Shown here one piece after another: positions 23,804 to 31,199 of a stretch of DNA of 42,967 nt (the first letter of the stretch is position 1; the number at the start of each line of letters is the position of its first letter). The translations under genes were made by a program, and so were the position numbers. The notes below the pieces were generated by a model. It was given only the letters and a program-made list of their open reading frames with translations. It had not been told where the DNA came from and ran no database searches. This stretch comes from Actinomycetota bacterium (GTDB lineage Bacteria; Actinomycetota; Acidimicrobiia; Acidimicrobiales; Microtrichaceae): contig VGBZ01000020.1 of assembly GCA_016870275.1 (NCBI GenBank), positions 1 through 42,967 on the forward strand, given 5' to 3'.

Positions 23804-24675
23804 CCCCCGATCCGGCGGAGCGGGCCGAACTGCTCGCCGCGGCGAGGGGTCGGTTGCAGGCATCGCTCGACGACCTGCTCGGTGACCGACTCCGGGCGAG
23901 CGGCCGGCCGCCCCGGGACCGCGCGGGCTGGATTGAGGTTCGTGATGCCGACATGGTCGGCCGCTGCGCGGCCCGGTTCGCCCACCCCGCGCCGTCGCAG
24001 TGGAGCGACCTGACGACCATCACCGCGACCCGGACGCTCGGCCGACTGGTGCTCCGCGACCGGGACCCGTCGGAGTCACCCGATGCCGCGCTCGACCGGA
24101 TCCTGGCTGGTGCCGACGACCTGCCGGCGTGGCTGGCGAACGGTCTGGAACCGCTCGACCGGTCGGCCACCGCGGCGGTCCGTACGTCGGTGTTCGCCTG
24201 GGTCGCCGACGCCCTCACCGCCGTCCGGGGCCGTTCGGACCTGGCGTGGGACGGCGCGACCGAGCGGGTGACCGTCCCCGGGCGAGCGGTGCAGTTGGTC
24301 GCCCGATGGGACGCCCGGCTGGGTTCGCGCCGCTCGCCGACGACGCTGCTCGTGCACTCGCCGAGGGTCGCCGACGGGGCCGACGACGTCGTGGCGGCCG
24401 GGTTCGTCGCGCTCGTCGCCTGCCACCACTCGGGTGTCGCTCCGGAACGGATCCGATTCAGCACCGCCGGCACCGGGGCGACGCGTGCCGTCGCCATCAC
24501 GGGCGCGGTGCTCTCGACTGCTGTCGAGCGGATCGTGGAGCTCGTGGGCCTTTCGGTCGAGCCGGATGAGGCCCCGTTCACCGCCGGCGGTTGGTGCCGC
24601 TGGTGCCACCTGCTGGACGACTGCGAGGTGGGGCGTGCTGTGGTGGCGCCGCCCGACGCCCCCGAGTCGACCTGA
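23800..24675 (+). CDS. Pseudo-nuclease paralogue of the Fe-S PD-(D/E)XK protein
   Basis: 291 aa, GTG overlapping the upstream stop. The same architecture can be aligned by eye: first Cys C56 (MVGRCAARFAHP), D171 in LVARWDARLGS, then TTLLVHSPRV where the active partner has VVVEVKSGAP, so the catalytic Glu and Lys are replaced by Leu184 and His186. The C-terminal cluster C266-R-W-C269-x5-C275 keeps identical spacing to its neighbour. I infer a catalytically dead, cluster-binding subunit forming a heterodimer with the first protein, as in other active/inactive nuclease pairs. Two bases after its stop the IS-like terminal repeat begins, so the cassette inserted right at its end. Confidence 0.72.
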   Translation: MTPDPAERAELLAAARGRLQASLDDLLGDRLRASGRPPRDRAGWIEVRDADMVGRCAARFAHPAPSQWSDLTTITATRTLGRLVLRDRDPSESPDAALDRILAGADDLPAWLANGLEPLDRSATAAVRTSVFAWVADALTAVRGRSDLAWDGATERVTVPGRAVQLVARWDARLGSRRSPTTLLVHSPRVADGADDVVAAGFVALVACHHSGVAPERIRFSTAGTGATRAVAITGAVLSTAVERIVELVGLSVEPDEAPFTAGGWCRWCHLLDDCEVGRAVVAPPDAPEST

Positions 24676-24763
24676 CTGGGTGTGTCCCTGTTCGCCGCAG
24701 ACGATGAGGGATCGCTTTCCGGAGATGGGTGCCGTCTCGGCGGAGCAAAGTGAGGTGCTCTAG

Positions 24764-25108
24764 ATGGTTGTCGTAATCATCTCGAGCGTCACGGCGATGG
24801 TGCTCGCCACCTCTGCCGGGATGAAGTTGCGCCGGCACCGGATCTGCCTCGAGACGTTCGAGACGTGTCGGTTGCCGCTGTCGTGGCTCCCGCGTCTCGC
24901 CGTCCTCGAGGGCGCCGCTGCGGCTGGGATCGTGGTGGGCCTGTGGTGGCCGCCGATCGGGATCGCTGCGGCGTCAGGGGCGGTGATCTACTTCCTGGGT
25001 GCAGTGGCGGCCCATCTTCGCGTCGGTGACTGGAACGGCCTCACTGCGCCGACGGCCGTGCTCGTGATGTCGGTGGCGACGCTCGTCCTGCGACTCACGA
25101 CCGTGTAG
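24764..25108 (+). CDS. DoxX-like small membrane protein
   Basis: 114 aa with four hydrophobic segments. The first contains SAGMKLRRHR, which resembles the SG..KL motif near the start of DoxX-family proteins, and a PRLAVLEGAAAAGIVVGLWWPPIGIAAASGAVIYFLGAVAAHLRVGD stretch is typical of the family. Function of DoxX-like proteins is generally unknown, with links to thiol or oxidative stress. The ATG has GAGG 8 nt upstream. It is the only gene within the IS-end-bounded cassette and so may be a passenger. Confidence 0.75.
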   Translation: MVVVIISSVTAMVLATSAGMKLRRHRICLETFETCRLPLSWLPRLAVLEGAAAAGIVVGLWWPPIGIAAASGAVIYFLGAVAAHLRVGDWNGLTAPTAVLVMSVATLVLRLTTV

Positions 25109-25199
25109 GCGCTTCCGCGGAAGCGCTTCGGTCACCGAATGTGGGATCCGGTACCCACGGTGTCACCGAGTGTGGTGGGGGTGCTTCCGCGGAAGCGCT
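25109..25199. repeat. Pair of TTCCGCGGAA-centred palindromes
   Basis: GCTTCCGCGGAAGCGCT occurs at 25111-25127 and 25183-25199 as direct repeats 72 bp apart. The first lies in an 18-bp perfect palindrome (25109-25126), starting 1 bp after the DoxX stop. Between them are two smaller palindromes, TCGGTCACCGA and CGGTGTCACCG. May act as terminators or sites within the cassette. Confidence 0.85.
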
Positions 25200-25217
25200 C
25201 AGCGCGACTCGGGCACA

Positions 25218-25294
25218 GTCGGATACGCCACGGGTCCCAGGGTGCCCAGTGGTCCGCCCGAAGCAACCTCCGCTCACGAATAGGGACACACCCA
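25218..25294 (-). pseudogene. Remnant of IS5-type 5' end and transposase start
   Basis: 77 bp, 71 identical to 27910-27986. It keeps the transposase GTG and codes VAYPT before diverging from the intact gene; no further transposase sequence follows. Confidence 0.7.
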
Positions 25295-25437
25295 CTCAGG
25301 TGAGCAGCTACTTGCAGATGTTGCGGGTTTGGGCGTCGAGGGCCCGGTCCTGGGGCGCAGAACCCATGTCAAGCGCCTACTCCGCGAGGTGTCGCAGGAG
25401 AAGCGCGGCGCAGCTGACTTGGACCCAGGCGGTGGCT

Positions 25438-25468
25438 GAGCTGAGCGGACGTCGCGCCGGCTCAGCTC
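25438..25468 (-). terminator. Hairpin downstream of the secreted 487-aa protein
   Basis: GAGCTGAGC and its complement GCTCAGCTC, loop 13 nt, 12 bp past the stop of the minus-strand gene. No U-tract. The rest of 25300-25479 holds nothing I recognise. Confidence 0.45.
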
Positions 25469-25479
25469 CGCTGACCTGA

Positions 25480-26943
25480 TCACCGGGTCAGGAACCCTCC
25501 CGGCGGGGCGGGGGTGGGCGGCGTGGGGTTCGGTGGGGTCGTGGTCGTGGTGACACCCGCCAGGCCGTCGACCGGCGTCGGCAGCGGCGTCGGGTCGGGT
25601 GTCGGCGTGGGCGTCGGCGTGGTCGGTGCGCCCTCGGGCAGCGCCGGTGCCTCGACGATGCACGGCTCGACGTTGTAGTCGGCCACCGCCGACAGCAGCG
25701 GGTTGGGCGAGAGCACCTCGAGTCGGTAGTAGCCCTGGACCCGGTTGGTGGGATTCGCGGTCAGCCCGCCGATCGACTGCTCCTGCGGGGCGACCAGGCC
25801 GGGTTCGAACTCGCCTCCGTCCACGACGACGGGCTCCAGGTCGACGTGGTGGTCGACGAAGGTCGTGAAGGTCTGGTCGATCTCGGTCTGGTACGTGTCG
25901 CTGCGCTGACCGAGGTGGTCGACGAAGCGGTACGACAACTCGGTCTCGCCGTTGGCGACCAGCGTGCCCGACAGGTGGAGACGGCACTCGTCGGTGGGGT
26001 CGGGGAGCACCGACAGGTGCGCCTGGGTGACCCAGGTGTCCGAGGTGAGCGGCACGTCGACGGCCTGCGACGAGGCGGGCGGCGCCGGCGGCGCGGGCAC
26101 CGGATCGGGGGCGGGCAGCTGGGCGTCACGCCAGTCGCCGCTCCACTCCTCCCCCGCCTCGGCGCCGAGCCCCAGCCAGACGATGCGCAGCGGCAGCGTG
26201 GCCGAATCGTGCATCTGCCGCTCGACGGTGCGACCGAAGAGGCCCCGGCGGTTGCACACCACCTCGGCGTGGGCGGGGATCTCGAAGGTCTGCTCGAACG
26301 AGGTGCGACGGGCGACCTCGGGGTCGACGCCGGCGTCGACGGCATCGCTCACCCGGTCCTCGCCCTGCTGCAGCAGCTGGTCGACGTCCAGGTCCAGGGT
26401 GTAGTCGCCGAGCAGGTCCTCGATCGGGATCGAGATCGGCACGTACCGGTGCGACATCGTCTTGAAGCCGGCCGCGAACTCACGCGGGTCGAGCTGCTCG
26501 TCCCATCGTGTGGCTTCCGGCTCGAGGCCCCAGCCCTCGAGGTCGCTGTGGCCGGGGGCGATGCGCACCGAGTGGAGCCTGAAGCTGCCACGGCACTTGG
26601 CGCCGAGCGTGGCGGCGAGCCAGACCTCGGCAGGATCCGTCGCGGTTCCGGCAACGTCGGTGTAGCCCAGTTCGCCGTCGACCTCGGTCTGGCTGACGTA
26701 GATCGTGTTCGACATTCCCGCGCCGGCGCCGATGATACACGGAAGCGCCTGGCCGTCGAAGCAGGCGGTCGCACCGTCGCGGAAGTCGACGTACTTGACG
26801 CCGCTGTTGTAGCCGGCCGCCGAGGCGGAACCGCCCCACAGCGGCAGCGAGGCGGCACCGACCGCCACGACGGCGAGCGCTGCGACGATCAGCCGGCGGA
26901 CCAGGCGGGCGGACGGGCGGCGGGTGGTGGGTGTGGTCTCCAT
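25480..26943 (-). CDS. Exported protein with Pro/Thr-rich C-terminus, unknown function
   Basis: 487 aa from the ATG at 26943, preceded by CGGAG. Basic N-terminus, hydrophobic helix (about 19-38) and an ASA-AG cleavage site give a clear signal peptide. The mature part begins YNSGVKYVDFRDGATACFDGQALPCIIGAG, contains four or more Cys, two beta-rich halves (one ends at VVWLGLGAEAGEEW-like sequence; the second contains DTWVTQAHLSVLPDPTDECRLHLSGTLV and YRFVDHLGQRS), and a tail TPTPTPTPDPTPLPTP that looks like a flexible wall-spanning linker. No cell-wall anchor motif. I do not recognise a family. It lies between the DoxX cassette and the IS5-type transposase. Confidence 0.8.
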   Translation of the reverse strand: METTPTTRRPSARLVRRLIVAALAVVAVGAASLPLWGGSASAAGYNSGVKYVDFRDGATACFDGQALPCIIGAGAGMSNTIYVSQTEVDGELGYTDVAGTATDPAEVWLAATLGAKCRGSFRLHSVRIAPGHSDLEGWGLEPEATRWDEQLDPREFAAGFKTMSHRYVPISIPIEDLLGDYTLDLDVDQLLQQGEDRVSDAVDAGVDPEVARRTSFEQTFEIPAHAEVVCNRRGLFGRTVERQMHDSATLPLRIVWLGLGAEAGEEWSGDWRDAQLPAPDPVPAPPAPPASSQAVDVPLTSDTWVTQAHLSVLPDPTDECRLHLSGTLVANGETELSYRFVDHLGQRSDTYQTEIDQTFTTFVDHHVDLEPVVVDGGEFEPGLVAPQEQSIGGLTANPTNRVQGYYRLEVLSPNPLLSAVADYNVEPCIVEAPALPEGAPTTPTPTPTPDPTPLPTPVDGLAGVTTTTTPPNPTPPTPAPPGGFLTR

Positions 26944-27059
26944 CGGATCTCCGATCCTCGCGGCCCCCTTCGGGCCGTTCGGAGGTCCAGAGCATCCGAC
27001 GGACGGAACCTGACAGCTTTCTCTCGGATCCTTCTCGCGGATCGCTCCGCAGCCGACGC

Positions 27060-27923
27060 TCAGACCCGGGCGCGGCGGGTGGGGCGCAGCGTCACCGGCG
27101 AGGGGACCGGCACCCCCGGCCGTGAGTGGTCGGCCATTGGCCGGGGCACCGTTGCGCCGGCGCCCACCGCGGCGAGGAGCGGCTCGGCGTTGCCCAGCAC
27201 GCACTCCGGATCGGGGTCGGTCAACTCCAGGCCGACGAGGGCGTGCGCGACCTCGACCCTCCACGCGTACGGAATGGGGCGGAACACCCGCCGTCCGTTG
27301 TCGTCGAGCTGGGGCTCGTCCCAACCGACACGGTCGACGCGCACGCCACGGTTGGCGACCAACCGGCGTTGCGCGCCTGCCTTCACGCCCCGGTCCACGA
27401 TGAGTAGCTCGAGCCGGCTGCCCAACGGGTTCGTCTCCACCAGCTTCTCGACAGCGGCGCCGTCGTCGGTGCCGGCGGGCACCACGACAGCAGCTGCCGG
27501 AAGTCCGGTGATGTCGACGGCGATGGTGTGCTTGGCGCCCTTCGTGCGCCCGTAGGGCCCGCCTTGGTTGTGGAACGTGGTCCCGCCGTGTGAGGCGCCC
27601 CGGACCAGCGCGGGGTCCACCACGAGCATCGACGGGTCCGGCTCCCGGCCAGCGCGGATGCGCGCCTGTCGGTGGAGGCCCGCGAGGACGTGTGCCCAGG
27701 TCCCGTTGGCCCGCCAGCGCCGGAACTGCGACCACACCCTCGTCCACGGTGGAAAGTCCCCGGGGCGCATGCGCCACTGGCAACCGGTGCGGGCGATGTA
27801 GAGCATCGCGTCCACCACGCGGCGCAGGTCATCGGGGTACGGACGTCCCCGCTTCGGTTGCTCCAACAGGAGCTCGCGCACGCGCTCCCACTGGTCGTCG
27901 GTGAGGTCTGTCGGGTACGCCAC
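27060..27923 (-). CDS. IS5-family transposase
   Basis: 287 aa from the GTG at 27923 (VAYPTDLTDDQWERVRELL, the common IS5-group start). N-terminal DUF4096-like domain DDLRRVVDAMLYIARTGCQWRMRPGDFPPWTRVWSQFRRW, then the DDE domain: first Asp in MLVVDPALVRG, KTGAKHTIAVD-like core (GAKHTIAVDITG), second Asp in LELLIVDRGV, third acidic residue in AWRVEVAHALVG. The VEVAH form occurs in some actinobacterial members. The last 50 residues (TDPDPECVLGNAEPLLAAV... to RPTRRARV) diverge from the usual R-R-L-A-K-D-x-E ending, so the C-terminus may be altered. Likely source of the ends that bound the DoxX cassette. Confidence 0.88.
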   Translation of the reverse strand: MAYPTDLTDDQWERVRELLLEQPKRGRPYPDDLRRVVDAMLYIARTGCQWRMRPGDFPPWTRVWSQFRRWRANGTWAHVLAGLHRQARIRAGREPDPSMLVVDPALVRGASHGGTTFHNQGGPYGRTKGAKHTIAVDITGLPAAAVVVPAGTDDGAAVEKLVETNPLGSRLELLIVDRGVKAGAQRRLVANRGVRVDRVGWDEPQLDDNGRRVFRPIPYAWRVEVAHALVGLELTDPDPECVLGNAEPLLAAVGAGATVPRPMADHSRPGVPVPSPVTLRPTRRARV

Positions 27924-27986
27924 GGGTCCAAGGGTGCCCGGAGGTTCGCCCGAAGCAACCTCCGCCCACGAATAGGGACACACCCA
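27060..27986 (-). mobile_element. IS5-family element with one recognisable end
   Basis: Right end TGGGTGTGTCCCTATTCG (minus strand, 27986-27969) precedes the transposase. No matching inverted end is found between the transposase stop at 27060 and the exported-protein start at 26943, so the distal end appears lost or degenerate. Confidence 0.7.
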
Positions 27987-28020
27987 CTGAGGCGACCGAC
28001 GGACGATCCGCTGGTGCGAC

Positions 28021-29172
28021 TCAGAGAGCGGGCTCGACCGCCACCGCCGGCCCGCAGGTCTCCGGTGTGGTGAGCACCGGGTTGCAGCGGGCCTGGACAC
28101 GTGTCGGGAACTCGACCACGTAGCCGGTGCCGAACTTCGGCTCGCCCTTCGGGAAGTCGCTGTGGACGACCTGCCCGCCGGAGGTCAGGGCCCGATCACG
28201 TTGCGAGACGCTGGGGTTGACCACGTCGGCGTCGGCCCGGGTGCGGACCAGGTATCCCTGTTCGACGAGTGACCGGATCTCGGTGCCGTCGCCGGGGTCG
28301 TTCACCTTGAGCACCCCGGCGTGGGGTGCACCGAATCCGGCGCTGGTGAACATCAGCGCACCCTGCAGGTTCGGGTGCAGGTCGAGATAGCGATCCTGGA
28401 CCGCCCCGGGGTTGTCGACGAAGAACAGGAACCGGCCGCGGGCATCGGCGACCGAGGGCCACCCCGTGGTGGTCACCGCGGTCGACAGGTCCGCTGCGTC
28501 CCCGCGGACCTCGTCGGGCGTGATCAGTCGGTCCCCCAGGACGGAGGCGATCTCGGACTCGACCACCGCCAGCTGGGTGGTGTCGAACGGCGTGATCGGC
28601 GTGACGTCGAATGGCGCCGGGAGGGCGTCCTCCTTCATCTCGAGGTTCACGATGATCGGGAGGTGCGCAGGGTTGGCGTCCGAGAAGGTCCGCAGCTCGC
28701 CCAGGCAGGCCACCAGCGTCGGACACGTCGACAGGTAGTTGATCTCCTGGATGTGGAGCACCTTCGTTCCGGGCTGGTCGACGCCGGTCGGGTAGGGCTC
28801 GTTCAGGAGCTCGGCCGCCAGCGGGCTGGCGAAGCGCCCGCCCTCCGGATCGGCGAAGAGGTCCAGTTCGAAGGTGCGCAGGCCGGATGAGAGCTGCTGG
28901 CTGAGGGGCCGGTGGCTGTAGTCGAGCTGCGCCGGGTCGAGTCCCGAGCCGGCCAGGTCGGGGAACAGGCTGGCGCCGATTTTCAGCAGGTTGAGCAGGC
29001 CCACGCTGGGCTTGACGATGTAGGAGTTGTGGGTCCCCAGGTACTGGAGCTCGTTCATCCCGACGAGGTCGTCGCCCTCGGGGACGGCCGGCTCCACCGG
29101 CGGCGGCTGCATGGTGCACGCCCCGAGCACCGCCACGATTCCCGCCACTGCCAGTACCGCTGTTCGCCGCAC
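28021..29172 (-). CDS. Ca2+-dependent phosphoinositide phospholipase C-like lipoprotein
   Basis: 383 aa from the GTG at 29172. The signal peptide VRRTAVLAVAGIVAVLGAC gives a lipobox Cys at residue 19 and a short Pro-rich linker. The catalytic barrel starts ELQYLGTHNSYIV, with H48 in the THNSY motif of bacterial PI-PLC-type phosphodiesterases, then LSSGLRTFELDLFADPEGG (metal-binding E-x-D region), LHIQEINYLSTC, and LPIIVNLEMKED. These match the PI-PLC-C1-type (Ca2+-dependent) family found in many soil bacteria. Expected to act outside the cell on phosphoinositides or a related phosphodiester. It converges on nothing close; the thioesterase gene lies 116 bp upstream on the same strand. Confidence 0.85.
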   Translation of the reverse strand: MRRTAVLAVAGIVAVLGACTMQPPPVEPAVPEGDDLVGMNELQYLGTHNSYIVKPSVGLLNLLKIGASLFPDLAGSGLDPAQLDYSHRPLSQQLSSGLRTFELDLFADPEGGRFASPLAAELLNEPYPTGVDQPGTKVLHIQEINYLSTCPTLVACLGELRTFSDANPAHLPIIVNLEMKEDALPAPFDVTPITPFDTTQLAVVESEIASVLGDRLITPDEVRGDAADLSTAVTTTGWPSVADARGRFLFFVDNPGAVQDRYLDLHPNLQGALMFTSAGFGAPHAGVLKVNDPGDGTEIRSLVEQGYLVRTRADADVVNPSVSQRDRALTSGGQVVHSDFPKGEPKFGTGYVVEFPTRVQARCNPVLTTPETCGPAVAVEPAL

Positions 29173-29287
29173 GCTCGCCCCCGTTCGTTCGGAATATGGT
29201 GGCGCGTCGAACACGGGGAGGCAAGGTCCGCGCCATGGCGGGTTCAGCCGGAGTTCAACGGGACCCCGGCGCCGAGTCCGTGGTCGC

Positions 29288-29779
29288 TCAGCCGGTGTTC
29301 TCGTCCCGGCGCTCGTCCCGTTGGACATCGGGCGGGGAGCCCACGATGTAGATGAGGTCGCCCGTTGCCACGACGACGGCGGAGGCCGTCCTCACCTCTA
29401 CCTCGCAGAACACGACTCGTGTTCCCCGGCGCGTCACCCAGCCCTCGGCCACCAGGTCCTCCTGTCGGACCGGCTGCAGGTATCGGACGGACATCTCGAT
29501 GGTCGAGTAGATCCGTCGGTCGTCGTAGGCCGTGCCGATCGCCGGTACGACGACGGTGTCGATCAGCGTCGCGATCGCCCCGCCGTGCATCAGGCCGGTC
29601 GCCTGGTTGAGTTCCGCTCGCCACGGGAGCCGCATCCGGGCGTAGTCCCGCCGCAGTTCCTCGACCTCCACTCCGACGAGGTTGGGAAACCACTGCTGGT
29701 CAGGGCCGCCGAATCTGGACCAACGCTCCAGCACCGTGGGAGCGAGGAGGTCGAACTGCTCGGCACGCCATGACGTCAC
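29288..29779 (-). CDS. PaaI-like hotdog-fold thioesterase
   Basis: 163 aa from the GTG at 29779. Hotdog domain with the signature LMHGGAIATLIDTVVVPAIG (about 70-88), followed by STIEMSVRYLQPVRQEDLVAEGWVTRRGTRVVFCEVEVR and AVVVATGDLIYIVGS, the standard strand order of PaaI/YigI acyl-CoA thioesterases. The N-terminal extension of 40 residues with RWSRFGGPDQQWFPNLVGVE is unusual but common in actinobacteria. Divergent from the thiolase gene (29870), so both may share the 90-bp intergenic control region. Hydrolyses an acyl-CoA, chain length unknown. Confidence 0.85.
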   Translation of the reverse strand: MTSWRAEQFDLLAPTVLERWSRFGGPDQQWFPNLVGVEVEELRRDYARMRLPWRAELNQATGLMHGGAIATLIDTVVVPAIGTAYDDRRIYSTIEMSVRYLQPVRQEDLVAEGWVTRRGTRVVFCEVEVRTASAVVVATGDLIYIVGSPPDVQRDERRDENTG

Positions 29780-29869
29780 CCCGTGATTCTGCCCGAAGCG
29801 GCCACCGCCCGTAGCGTGCAGAGGTCCGCACCGCCGTCGGAGGCGGTGTCTGAAGCCCAGGGAGGATTC

Positions 29870-31018
29870 ATGGCCGAGGCCTACATCATCGACGCCGTTC
29901 GCACGCCGGTCGGAAAAAGGGGCGGGTCGTTGTCGCAGATCCATCCGGCCGATCTGGGTGCCCACACGCTCTCGGCTCTCGTCGAGCGAACCGGGATCGA
30001 CCCGGCGGCGGTGGACGACGTGGTGATGGGCTGTCTCGACACGATCGGGTCGCAGGCAGGTGATATCGCCCGCACGGCGTGGCTGGCCGCAGGCCTGCCC
30101 GAGACGGTTCCCGGGACCACGGTCGATCGCCAGTGCGGCTCGTCACAACAGGCGGTGCACTTCGCTGCGCAGGGCGTGATGTCGGGCACGCAGGACCTCG
30201 TCGTCGCCGCCGGTGTGCAGAACATGAGCCGAATCCCGATCAGTTCGGCGATGCTCGTGGCCGAGCAGTTCGGTGACCTCGACCCCTTCTCGGGTTCACA
30301 GGGTTGGGTGGCTCGCTACGGCGACGAGGAGATCAGTCAGTTCCGGGGTGCCGACATGATCGCCGAGCAGTGGGAGATCACACGGGAGGACATGGAGAGC
30401 TTCGCCATGGAGTCGCACCGCCGGGCGATCACTGCCACCGGTGAGGGTCGATTCGAGCGTGAGATCGTCCCGCTCGGTGGCCTGTCGGTCGACGAAGGCC
30501 CGCGCAAACCGAACCCCGAGAAGATCGCTTCGTTGGCGACGCTCCGTCCCGGCGGTCGGATCACAGCGGCGGTGGCGTCCCAGATCTCCGATGCGTCAGC
30601 TGCGTTGCTCGTGGCCTCGGAACAGGCGGTTGCGGACCACGGTCTCACGCCCCGGGCTCGGATCCACCACCTGTCTGTGCTCGGGGAGGATCCGGTGAAG
30701 ATGCTCTCCGCTCCGATCCCTGCGACTCGTCGGGCGTTGGAGAAGGCCGGGATGACGCTCGACCAGATCGACCTGGTGGAGATCAACGAGGCGTTCGCCT
30801 CCGTCGTGCTCGCCTGGGCCAAGGAGCTCGATGTGGATCTCTCCAAGGTGAACGTCAACGGAGGTGCGATCGCTCTCGGTCACCCGCTCGGAGCGACCGG
30901 TGTGCGACTCATGACGACGCTGCTGAACGAACTCGAGCGCTCCGGCGGTCGATACGGACTGCAGACCATGTGCGAGGGTGGGGGTCAGGCGAACGTCACG
31001 ATCATCGAACGCATGTAA
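29870..31018 (+). CDS. Thiolase (acetyl-CoA C-acyltransferase)
   Basis: 382 aa from the ATG at 29870, with GGAGG just upstream. Catalytic C89 in DRQCGSSQQAVHFAA, EINEAFASVVLAW, H338 in ALGHPLGATG and C368 in TMCEGGGQAN are all present, so it is an active degradative or biosynthetic thiolase. The QCGSSQQ form is typical of actinobacterial FadA-like/steroid-catabolic thiolases. It is the last step of beta-oxidation, releasing acetyl- or propionyl-CoA. Divergent from the thioesterase; 181 bp to the next gene contain a structured hairpin. Confidence 0.95.
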   Translation: MAEAYIIDAVRTPVGKRGGSLSQIHPADLGAHTLSALVERTGIDPAAVDDVVMGCLDTIGSQAGDIARTAWLAAGLPETVPGTTVDRQCGSSQQAVHFAAQGVMSGTQDLVVAAGVQNMSRIPISSAMLVAEQFGDLDPFSGSQGWVARYGDEEISQFRGADMIAEQWEITREDMESFAMESHRRAITATGEGRFEREIVPLGGLSVDEGPRKPNPEKIASLATLRPGGRITAAVASQISDASAALLVASEQAVADHGLTPRARIHHLSVLGEDPVKMLSAPIPATRRALEKAGMTLDQIDLVEINEAFASVVLAWAKELDVDLSKVNVNGGAIALGHPLGATGVRLMTTLLNELERSGGRYGLQTMCEGGGQANVTIIERM

Positions 31019-31067
31019 TCCGGGGATCGCTGGTCACGTTGATGGTTTTCCTTGAGTAACGCCCGGT

Positions 31068-31102
31068 GCTGCCGATTGATCGGGTGGGAACACCCGGGCA
31101 GC
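31068..31102 (+). terminator. Bulged hairpin after the thiolase gene
   Basis: Outer stem GCTGCC/GGCAGC and inner stem CGGGTG/CACCCG with a GGAA loop and a 7-nt bulge on the 5' side, 50 bp past the thiolase stop. No U-tract. The GNRA-like tetraloop and bulge could also suit a small regulatory RNA fold. Confidence 0.4.
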
Positions 31103-31199
31103 AGCCGTGCCGGTTCTCGCTCTCGAAGCGGACCGGCCGGCTCTCCCGCTTTGCGATGATGGGACCGTCGGCGCATCGACGTCAATCAGGAAACGGGTG

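Larger units (their letters stand above)
24677..25294. mobile_element. 618-bp cassette bounded by IS5-type ends (mobile-insertion-cassette-like)
   Basis: Left end 24677-24694 and right end 25277-25294 are inverted copies with 17 of 18 matches; identity extends 6 bp outward (ACCTGA) after one mismatch. The 77 bp at the right end (25218-25294) match the 5' end of the IS5-type element at 27910-27986 at 71 of 77 positions, including the transposase start codons. No transposase body lies inside; instead it carries a DoxX-like gene and two palindromes. Confidence 0.65.

Noticed and set aside
22826-24675. Cas4-like nucleases taken as part of a CRISPR system
   Set aside because: No array, cas1/cas2 or effector gene in the window; similarity is at the PD-(D/E)XK plus Fe-S level shared with RecB/AddB-type proteins.
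25846-27555. 569-codon plus-strand open frame across the exported protein and transposase genes
   Set aside because: It spans two recognisable minus-strand genes and the gap between them; no domain seen.
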